This document shows positions 11,044-19,344 of a DNA stretch of 64,000 bases, piece by piece. Source of the DNA: Litsea cubeba. Lineage: Eukaryota > Streptophyta > Magnoliopsida > Laurales > Lauraceae. Every line of letters starts with the position of its first letter. Position 1 is the stretch's first letter. Location: NCBI GenBank assembly GCA_012931725.1, contig CM022948.1, positions 67,812,320 through 67,876,319 of the forward strand. The letters are read 5' to 3'. Both the position numbers and the translations under genes were made by a program. The notes beneath the pieces are model-generated. The model was not told the DNA's origin. It searched no databases and saw only the letters and a list, made by a program, of their open reading frames with translations.

Positions 11044-11260
11044 GTGAGCGTAGGGATAAAAAAAAAAAAAGAAAGTGTTCACAAGCACTACAAAGAGTAC
11101 CAAAAAAAATACATGTGGTACCAAAAAAAAAAAAAAAAAAAAAAGAAAGTGTTCACAAGCACTACAAAAAAGAGTACCAAAAAATACATGTGGTACCAAA
11201 AAAAAAAAGAAGAGAATGTTCACAAGCACTGCAAAACAAAAAAAAAAGAGAGAAGGATGG
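11044..11260 (+). repeat. A-rich tandem repeat with AGTG/CACT and GTACC/GGTAC arms
   Basis: Between two and three copies of a unit of about 70-85 bp: a poly-A stretch, AGTG-ttcacaag-CACT, then GTACC ... GGTAC around an A-rich loop. The third copy is truncated and carries a mismatch in the first arm. Apparent Lys-rich ORFs here come from the A-runs and are not genes. Confidence 0.7.
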
Positions 11261-11279
11261 TTTCTGTATAAGGAGCTCA

Positions 11280-14200
11280 ATCAAAAATGGTCTCCAGCCA
11301 AGAGTCAGCTCCCCAAGCAGACTTTTAGCTTCAGCTGTCAAGGATTCCAAGGCACGCTTCTTCAGGAACTTGCCATGAGATGCTGGAGTGGGCTGTACCC
11401 CTTCTCTCACACCAGGAAGCTTACCTCGAGCAGCTTGCCATTGTTTATCCTCATCAGACTTCCTTTTGAGAACCCGTTCGGCATCTGCAACCTGGTGAAT
11501 CAGGACACTCTCCCTGTCGCGAGCTTCTATTATGGCAGTCCACTTGGCAGCGACTTGTGCCTGCAGAAGCTCAAGACGTTTCCTGGCCTCATCGACCTCC
11601 CTATCAAGGATGTTAAGGTCATGTGTCAGCTCGATGATGGTTACCTCTTCTCTATTCCTCCTTCGGACTGCCACCTTCCTGCTTTCTGTAGCCTCATCTA
11701 GGTCAGACTTAGCCTTATCAGCAGGGTCCAGGAACATCTCCTTGAAGAACTGGTCAGTCAGCCAAACTCACGGTCTCAAACCACTTGTCACCCAGTGCAA
11801 TGATCCTATCAACGATCGCCCTGGCACCTGTGACATCCAGACCAGCCTCTTTCAGCATCACTGAGAATCTCCTGCAACATGCTGGATCATTTACCAAATC
11901 CGACTTCCAAGTGCCCAGAAAGGAAGTCTCAATCCAAGATTGCACAACTCGCACCACCACCTTCTTCGCAAAAGACAGAGAATGGCCCAGCTGAGGAATT
12001 CGCCCAACTCCGTTGGTCGGCTACTCATGCAATCATTGTTGAAAGAGTAACAAAAGAACTCTTTCAGCTGAAGCTGCTCCTGCTCGGGAAGGAATCTCAG
12101 CGCGAGGAATCTCCTCAATACTGTCAGAGCTGGTCCCGGGAATCTCTACCTCTGGATCAAACCTCCTGGCATCTCTTGCTCTGGAAGCAACGGATCCTCC
12201 TCTGCCACTTCAAAACCTGCAAAGGAAACACAAAAAAGGTTATGAATATGACCCCTGTTTGAAAATCATTAGCAGAGTTATAACTACAAAAGACCTTCTT
12301 CGACGACTGGCGGGACACTTTCCTCCTCCATGAACTCATCGAAAGCATCATCAAACATGTGCTCCATCGATGGTTCAAAGTCATCAGAACCCTGTGGCAA
12401 GTTCAGCTGACAAAAAAAAATGTGTTAGCAAGCCAATCACAAAACAAAAAAAAAAAAAAAAAGAGCAAAAGAAGTCGTACCAATTGGAGATTCTGGATCT
12501 ACTCCAGAGCCCGTCGGTTCTTCTTCAGGTGCCTCGACAGGATCCATCACCATCTCATCGGTTGGGACCTCCGGCATCACCAGTCTTCCTCTGCTAAAAA
12601 AAAAAGAAAGCAGAAACAAGAAGCAAATCATAACTGGAAAAGTCCCATGAAAGAAATGGAAAGAGAAAAAGGAAGAATCATACCTTCACCGACGGTCTCT
12701 TCTTCTCCGGCTTCTCTTTTCCGGAGGCTCGTCAGCATCACTGGCACATCCTCATTGATAGTAAGAGGAACTTCCAAGTTAGGAGAGTCCTCATGCTGCC
12801 CCTTGCTACTATGATGACTCCTCCTCCTCTTACTCCTGCGGGCTCGCTTCTTAGAGGAACCTGCCCCGCCGTCAGAGTCAGGTTTCCCACTTGACTCATC
12901 ACTGGATGGTCTGCTCTTGCCAGTAGACTCCACGGAAGCTTGCCTCTGTGCCGCCTGCATCCAAGCGCCAAGTTTGGTTTCCTCCTGTTCTAGCTGCTCC
13001 AAAGCCTCCTCAGGTATTTCTCGAGCAGCTTCAGAACCGATGACGCCCTGGTCACCGAGAAAGCCTATCTTGTGCTTCTCTCCAGAAAGGAAGGCCCAAA
13101 CTTCCTCTCGCCGGATGCCATCCGACTTTCCAAGGCCCTTTCCAGATGCCAGCTTCACATCAAGCTCCTTCCTGGAAAGTCCCCGATATGCCGAGAAGCT
13201 CTCCGCGAACCACTTCGCAAAGCCGGCAGTCCGGGAAGTCAGCAACACAGGATAAGAAATCATGGCTGTAGTGTCTTCAGCACTATAGAAAGCCCATGCA
13301 TTTCTCCCGTCCTGTAAGCCTCCAAAGCGCTTCACCATGCTTGAAGGCGCTCCAACAACGCCTTGAGAAAAGCCAAGCTGCAAAGCAAAGCGAGAGGGTA
13401 CATACGGCTGGATGTCGACGAAAAGATGTCTGCGGTACACCATCGTGCCGACACGTATGCTGAAAAGCCACTCTCTCTCTGCATTTGTCAAGGAATAATG
13501 CCTTCCCGACCCCGCCCTGGTAGAGTCTCGGGAGGCACCAAAATCAAAAGTCTTCTTCCGCAACTCCGGAGAAAGCTTTACTGAAGATTGCCCCATCTCG
13601 ACGTCCCTGAACCGTCGGATCCTCATTGCGGGCAAACAAAAGTGATTCAGACACGGCTTTGCCCTTAGCCAGTCGAATCATCAGAGGATCATCATCCTGT
13701 GCAGCACCCAGCCGATGGAAGCCAGGACAGTGGTATACATACCACGAATAGAAGATATGGGCTGAAAATACCCTATTCATGGGACGCCCAAGCCGAACCA
13801 GAAAAGCAGCAGCCTGCAGTTCGGTACACAGGTAGGAGTAAAGAGCAGGCACCAAAGCAAGCTGCTCTCCAAACGACCATCTGACAAGCCGGGAAAATAC
13901 AATGCGGCCTGATGTGCGTTCCATCTCCTCCAGCAAAAATAGCCTCACCAAGCCAATAAGTGAGGTACACAGCGAGATCTTCTCCTCAGTGCAATGTCAG
14001 GACATATGGCGTTTGTACTTGCACAGAAATCTCTCAACTCTTCTTGCATGGCCAAAATCTTCTTTGAACTTGGATCCTGAGCTCCAGCTTCCTGGGTCAT
14101 GCTATCGGAAGGCTCCCTACTATCAAAGAAGTTGGGGAATGAAGAGCAAAATCTCTTCCAACTGCTGGATCTAACTTTCGAACCCCCCTTCTCCTTCAAA

Positions 14201-15822
14201 AAATCATAGAAGGCGACGAGTTGAAAGTATAAAAGCCTGAACTCCTCAGTACTGCCCCTCGAGGACGCTGTCAATCGGCATAAACGCCTCATAGAGTTTT
14301 GCCGAGGATGGCAATCCGGTAATGGCGCTCAACTCCTTCAAAGAAAAAACCAATCTCACCATTCGTCACGACGAAGGTATTGGTTTGAGGGAGGAACGAC
14401 TCCAGCATAGCCATGAAGGCCTCGTCAGAAAGATCACGGTCTCCCCCAAAAGCGCGGACCGCATCAAAAATCCCGGCTTCCTTCAAAACGGCGCCACCAA
14501 TCAGCAGGACGCGATCAGTCCACGACTTCCACTCGTAGTCAGCATTGAAACGACCTCGAAGTCGAAAAGGCTTGATCCAATTGCTGCCGTCACGCTGAAA
14601 ATACCAGGCCCACCGTCTCAAATCGACCGACGGATAATCAGAGCCCTGGTAGCCGCTGGATGGCATCAACAGGTCCATGTCAACAGGCGACCTCTCCGTA
14701 TATCCAGGAGAACCGCCAACAAAAACCCCGGTCTTGATTACATTTGTCCTTCTCACCCAGCTTGGAGGATCTTCCCTCTTGGGGCACGTGGGGGCAAGGC
14801 TCAGAATCGAGACGGTGCGATCAAACATCGACCGGGTAGTAACAGTCTTCTTCTCACCATTGCTGTGAAGGAAAACTGAAAAGATCTCCTCTGGTATGTA
14901 ATGTCGTCAGGGACTGCATCACCAAAGAAGAAGGTAGGCTTGGGCAAAATGCTCTGATCTTCCATCAGCCATGGACGACTGCTTACCATGATCTTATAAT
15001 TCCTCTCCCTTGAGAGTGATCAGTCGCTGCCTCATCTCATCTCTGTTGAGGGAGTCGCACTCTTCCAGGTTTCTTTCAACATACTGGACCTTCTCGAAAG
15101 CCTGCTGAACGGCCGGATTAGAGGATCTAGAAGACCGACGAGGTACGCTTGTAGCAGGCTCTTTACCCTTGTTCGCTCTGGAGGAACCACCTGAAAAGGA
15201 TGGAAAAGAAAAAGATCAAACATCAAAATGACAGAATCTCGCTAAAAAAAAAAATCTGGCGAGATTTTGACATGATGATGGGGCAATTCCGAAGAAAAGG
15301 AACTATCCCGAAAGAAATAGAAAGCTTGAAGATGGGCTCAACATCGCTGCGAGCTCCGAAACTCCAAACTTTCGAAACCTAAAAGTCTCCGCAAAATCAG
15401 GAAGGCTCAACATCACTGCGAGCTCCAAGTTCCCAAATTTGCAAAAACTTTCAGGTATGCTATCACATCATGCTACAAATTTAATTTACAAATTAAAGGC
15501 ATGCATGAACATCTAGATTTGCGAAAAAAAATGCATTATCATGATGAGCAAAAAAAAAAAAAAAAAAAAGAAACTCTCTCAAAAAAAAAGGGAGGGAAAG
15601 AAAAAAAAAAAAAAAAAAAAAAAAACAAACATAAAAAAAAAAGAAAGAAAAGAAAGCAAAAAAAAAAAAAAAAAAAAACGTGTGAAAAAAAAAAGAAGAA
15701 AGGCAAACACGTGAACAAGAAAAAAAACAAGAGAAGAAAAGAAAGAAACAAAAAAAAAGAGAGAAGAACTTTTTTTCCTACAATGGAATTTTCTTGAAAA
15801 AGAAGAACTTACTTGAAGCCAT
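11280..15822 (-). pseudogene. Antisense spliced gene inside the gypsy element (decayed)
   Basis: A gene-like unit lies opposite to gag-pol. ATG is at 15822-15820, followed at once by a GTAAGT donor (15812). The acceptor TTTTCAG ends at 15191, and joining the two keeps one frame that continues with a Ser/Arg-rich segment to a stop near 15,000. Later frames (14989-14801, 14828-14289, 14292-13945, 13951-13544, 13635-12684) together cover about 800 residues but need several frame changes. Further good splice borders are a GTATG donor at 12683, exon 12481-12590, exon 12295-12406 and an acceptor before 12216. The C-terminal part (11737-11280) is a charged heptad-rich coiled coil. Tat elements are known to carry antisense ORFs, some with a plant mobile domain. 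The segment at 14289-14420 (SFLPQTNTF...GEIGFFFEGVERH) resembles that domain in layout, but this assignment is tentative. Confidence 0.6.
15191..15812 (-). other. Putative intron 1 of antisense gene, U-rich on minus strand
   Basis: The stretch is bounded on the minus strand by GTAAGT (15812-15807) and TTTTCAG (ending at 15191). The very A/G-rich tract at 15,540-15,775 on the plus strand is therefore U/C-rich in the antisense RNA, as plant introns tend to be. The splice keeps a single reading frame across the junction. The Lys-rich and Phe-rich ORFs predicted here are low-complexity artefacts. Confidence 0.55.
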
Positions 15823-15941
15823 TGATGGAGAAGAAGAAGAAAACTCTTGAAGATCTTGAAGAAGAAAAGCTCTTGTCTTGAAGCCCTCTTGAGATTATTG
15901 CAAAAGAAAGTAATAAGAGCAAGAGATCCAACCTTCTCCTT

Positions 15942-15950
15942 GCTTTTATA
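15942..15950 (-). promoter_or_regulatory. TATA box of the antisense gene
   Basis: On the minus strand the sequence reads TATAAAAGC, a strong TATA box. It lies about 120 nt before the first ATG (15822). With the usual 30-nt spacing the start site would be near 15,918 and the leader about 95 nt long and CT-rich, which is typical of plant leaders. It is inside the internal region of the retroelement, not in an LTR. Confidence 0.65.
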
Positions 15951-16032
15951 GAGGAGAGCAAACCAAAGAAGGAAAGAAGAAAGAGGTAAGTGTTACTAAT
16001 TAGTAACCTTACCAAAAGAAAGAAATTAGAAA

Positions 16033-16300
16033 GATTCTTTCCAAAAGAAAGATATCTTGAGATATCCTATCCCAAAAATAAAGGGATCTTGAGAGATTTT
16101 CTCCAAAAATCAATCTATGACGGATTCTTTCCAAAAGAAAGATATCTTGAGATATCCTATCCCAAAATAAAGGGATCTTGAGAGATTTTCTCCTAAAATC
16201 AATCTATGACGGATTCTTTCCCAAAAGAAAGATATCTTGAGATATTCTATCCCAAAAATAAAGGGATCATGAGAGATTCTCTCCAAGAAAAGATATTCTT
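16033..16300 (+). repeat. About 90-bp tandem repeat made of small inverted repeats
   Basis: Nearly three copies start at 16033, 16123 and 16212 (periods 90 and 89). Each monomer is a chain of short inverted repeats: CTTTC-caaaa-GAAAG, GATATC-ttga-GATATC, ATCCC...GGGAT and GAGA...TCTC. The last copy is diverged and fades out by about 16,300. It lies upstream of the antisense TATA box, so it could act as its upstream region. Confidence 0.8.
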
Positions 16301-16642
16301 AGATATTCTCTATCCAAATGAGATATTTTTGGATATTCTTTACAAAAATGATACCATATGAGATCTAAGCCATTTCAAAAGCTTAAGGTCCCATGGTTAG
16401 CCCATATGAGCCAGGTTTGACCACCTAGGCACAAAAAAAAAAAAATTTGGGCTTTTAGTCAAAGAGAAATCCCTCTTACCAAGAGCATACAAAAATGGTT
16501 CCATGCCTCTTTTGAGTTGATTGGACCATACAAAAGAAAATTCCAAGCCCTATGAGCTTCCAAAAATCAAACCATCCAGCCTCATATACCAAATTGAGCC
16601 AAAATCTTGAAATTGACATTTCACAAAAATCAAACCAAAACC

Positions 16643-16859
16643 TGGTCCCCTAACCTGCCACATACAGCCTGTTAGGTCACAAGACCAAAACCAAAAACCA
16701 AAACTGATCCCCTAACTTGCCACATACAGCCTGTTAGGTCACAAGATCAAGACCAAAATCGATCCCCCAACATTCCACATACAGCTTGTTGGGTCACACG
16801 ATCAAAACCAAACCTGACCCCCTAACCTGCCATATATAGCCTGTTAGGTCACAAGGTCA
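16643..16859 (+). repeat. Four tandem two-stem hairpins before the polypurine tract
   Basis: Four units of 55-62 bp. Each has an inner stem CCTAAC/GTTAGG around a conserved 16-nt loop containing CCACATACAGC (CCATATATAGC in the fourth unit). The outer stem is separated from it by one C on the left and a six-base tcacaa on the right. Unit 1 (16643-16687) has outer TGGTC/GACCA, unit 2 (16705-16749) TGATC/GATCA, unit 3 (16760-16804) CGATC/GATCA with inner CCCAAC/GTTGGG, and unit 4 (16815-16859) TGACC/GGTCA. Three base pairs change on both sides together; unit 3 has one C-A mismatch at the outer end. Confidence 0.85.
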
Positions 16860-17078
16860 AAACCCAAATCCACATCCCTGATGTCATCTTCAAAACTTTG
16901 CCTCGAGATAGTACGTGATCCCTTTCACTACCATAAAATTCCCCTGGAAGTTCAAAAGGCTACAAATACCAAAAAGAAAGATTGCTCAAAGACTCTTGGT
17001 CAAGTCACAGGCTCTCCTTCAAAAAATCTCTTCGAGGCACATCGACTACAAAAGTTAAGCAACTCGCCGCTGTACCTC

Positions 17079-17089
17079 GAGGGGGCATT
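17079..17089 (+). other. Polypurine tract of the gypsy element
   Basis: GAGGGGG followed by CATT lies directly before TGTTGACAC, the usual arrangement for plus-strand priming next to the 3' LTR in this lineage. Confidence 0.75.
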
Positions 17090-17817
17090 TGTTGACACAA
17101 AAAATGTCACTTTGCCTTTTCAAGATCCAAAGAGCTACATGAAGTCGCAACCTGCCATAAATAGGCAATGCTGCTTCCAAAAATAAAATCTTGTCAGAAT
17201 CAAACAAAAACTGCAAGATTCTTCCAGACAGCCAAAAGAGGAGTACACAAGAAGTTTCAAGCCATTTCAAGATCATTTGGCCTAACTTCGCTTCTCCGAC
17301 AGCCAAATCAAGCCTCTCGGCGGTAAAGCTCTCCGGGACCATGATTTCCAAGACAGAACCTATGGATCATCTTAAAATGGCTCCAATAGGTTCCCTGTCA
17401 AATTTCAAGTCAATCGGACATCGGTTGACCGCACATCAAACCGCGACATCTACATCGCGACAAAAAGCAAGTCTGCAGGTGATAGGACCCCAAACGGCTT
17501 CAAAACTCAAACAAAAGCCTATGGTTGGTCTTATTTATTGCTCAGGAGGCTTCACACCAAATTTCAGGTCATTCCGACATCGTTTGACCCAGTTTCAGCT
17601 TCTGACGGGAAATCGGCAACTCTGCGCGACAAAGTCTTCGGCTTTCTCAGGAAATTGGAAACTTTGCAAAATAAAATGCAAGGATTCTCATCAGGTTTCC
17701 TACAAAGAAATCAGGCCAATAAATGATCAAAATGTCAAAGAAAAGTACAGAAGAAAAAAGAATCAAAAAAGAGCAAAAACGGACGCAAAACGGGACCAAA
17801 AGGGGCGAAAACCCCCC

Positions 17818-17960
17818 CAGGGTCGCAGACCCCTGCGACCCTGGGCCAGGGTCGCAGGCCCCTGCGACCCTGGCCCAAGGTCGCAGGCCCCTGCGACCCT
17901 GGGCCAGGGTCGCCGGCGACCATGGACCCCGGGGTCGCCGGGAAAGCCCCGGAAACCCCG
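17818..17960 (+). repeat. GC-rich palindrome array in LTR U3
   Basis: Five palindromic units in a row. Unit 1 is CAGGGTCGCAG (17818-17828) with its complement at 17833-17843. Unit 2 has a perfect 16-bp stem (17842-17857 with 17862-17877). Unit 3 is GGTCGCAG/CTGCGACC (17879-17898). Unit 4 is the 14-bp palindrome 17908-17921. Unit 5 is a CCGGGG-type set. Loops are 4 nt (accc or gccc). GC content is far above the surroundings. ORFs here are shadows of the repeat. Confidence 0.85.
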
Positions 17961-18602
17961 GTTTTCGCCGTTTTTTCGCGATTCGAGGAGCCCAGCCTCT
18001 GGTACTTTCCAAAATTCATGCTTTTGAGACACCAAGTCCTCTGATATCCGTCCAAAACACGGGTAAATCATCAAGAGTATCAAAGACAGTATTGATCGCC
18101 ACCCGGTCAACCAAAAAAAAGTGTGCTTTCCACCCGACCGATCGAGAAATCGACAGGACAGATGGCACCGACCCGCTGTTGGCAACAAACATCTGAAATT
18201 ACATGGTCATCTGATGTCGATCTACATGAAGATCCATCGATAATCATCGACAGAAGAATTCCAAAAGACGTGGCACGGCCCGCGACTCTTCAGCTGCTCG
18301 GCGACCACTTAATGCGATTAATTGACTAGCTTTATTACAGTCATTAATCCATTTCTTTTGGACGGCCCAATCAGAAGCAAGCATTCGGGAGTTACAAGTC
18401 AAGAGATTCATGGCATTTAACCCATGAAACTCCTCCCATCATGGCGATTAAAGGCGATTAAATGCCCTCAATCTCCTCCGGCCAATCAGAAGCCAAGAAA
18501 AAGGAGTTACAAAATAAACAATTCAATTTTTGTAACTCCTCCCATTATGTGGCTTAATGACATTAAAAGCCCATAAACTCTCCTAAATGGCTACCAAGAG
18601 CC

Positions 18603-18612
18603 TATAAATAGG
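18603..18612 (+). promoter_or_regulatory. LTR TATA box
   Basis: TATAAATAGG is preceded by CCAATCAGA at about 18,480. A start site near 18,635 would begin R in the GA-rich stretch. This is the expected promoter for genomic RNA in a 5' LTR copy. Confidence 0.7.
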
Positions 18613-19115
18613 AGAGCACTCCAAAGGAATCCAGATCGGAAAAAAGAGACAGACACACAGACAGAGAGAAGCACAGAAATCCAGAGAAAGGAAAAAGAGA
18701 GAAAACTCTGCGGAAGTTCTACACCGGCCACCGCAACAAGGTGACAAAAGTCCCTTGGGGGGTACCCCCCCCCCCAAGGTCCTTGCCTTCTCCTCCTGCC
18801 TCCAATGGCTTAGATGTGGCTTTTCAGCCCGTCTACTCGGTTTTTTTTATTGGACATAGGACCTTCCTTTGGTCTTTGTCTTCTAAAAACCCGAGGTTAT
18901 AGCCAAGCCAAGCGAATCAATAGCATCCTCTGTTCTCATCTGCATGGATGATGGCAAAGCCCACATATGGCTTGCGACCGTCAATCTAAACGAGTCCTCC
19001 ACAATCTCCTGAGAAGTTAGATCCTCCTTTTCTTGCTTTTCATTGTAGTTTGTATTTTTTTAAAAGAGACAAAAATCACAATTCTTGTCTTTCATTGTTG
19101 ATAAGGATTGTAAAT

Positions 19116-19208
19116 CGGCTATAAACGCCAAAATCGGCTATAAACGCCAAAAATCGGCTATAAACGCCAAAATCGGCTATAAATGCCAAAAAAATCGCCT
19201 TTCACGGC
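19116..19208 (+). repeat. CGGCTATAAACGCC repeats in LTR
   Basis: Four copies of GGC-tataaac/tataaat-GCC (19117, 19136, 19156, 19175) are followed by a fifth unit in which the arms are swapped to GCC...GGC (19197-19199, 19206-19208). Spacing is about 19-20 bp. The arrangement matches the GGCTATCAATGCC array after pol. Confidence 0.75.
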
Positions 19209-19344
19209 AAATCAAGAAAATGTCTCTTTTCTTAAATATATGTGCAATGGAAAACTTGAAAGAAGTTGATTTCCTTTTTACTTGCGAAGGTTGATCTCCG
19301 GATCACCATTTGCAATTCCAAGTAAAATAGAAATCTGGCACACC

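Larger units (their letters stand above)
730..19320 (+). mobile_element. Tat-lineage Ty3/gypsy LTR retrotransposon, 5' LTR missing
   Basis: In order: gag, zinc-finger-like motif, aspartic protease, G-patch, reverse transcriptase, degenerate RNase H, second intact RNase H, integrase, a long 3' non-coding region with hairpin arrays, a decayed antisense gene, polypurine tract and 3' LTR. Dual RNase H domains, a long post-pol region with tandem repeats and an antisense ORF are established traits of Tat-lineage (Ogre/Retand-type) elements. The pol frame is open throughout while gag has several frameshifts, so this copy is non-autonomous. The 5' LTR and primer-binding site are not visible because of the gap. 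The right end is uncertain by roughly 50-100 bp; no target-site duplication could be assigned. Confidence 0.85.
17090..19320 (+). repeat. 3' LTR of the gypsy element (right end uncertain)
   Basis: It starts with TGTTGACAC just after the polypurine tract. It contains a GC-rich palindrome array (17.8-17.95 kb), a CCAATCAGA box, a TATA box at 18603, a CT/GA-rich leader, a C9 run near 18,767 and an array of GGCTATAAACGCC repeats at 19.1-19.2 kb. The right boundary was placed at about 19,320 because no second LTR is available for comparison. A 'tctggcacaccca' word at 19,336 resembles sequence found after Tat LTRs, so the end may be anywhere from 19,290 to 19,345. Confidence 0.7.

Noticed and set aside
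12359..12814. Plus-strand Lys/Ser-rich ORF
   Set aside because: Shadow of the minus-strand spliced gene; splice-site signals and frame continuity favour the minus strand.
15501..15797. Lys-rich ORF of 98 codons
   Set aside because: Produced by an A-run tract within a putative antisense intron; no start context or domain.
17191..18027. ORF of 278 codons across the LTR palindromes
   Set aside because: Arg/Pro-rich translation of a GC palindrome array in the U3, with no domain and no homologous frame expected.
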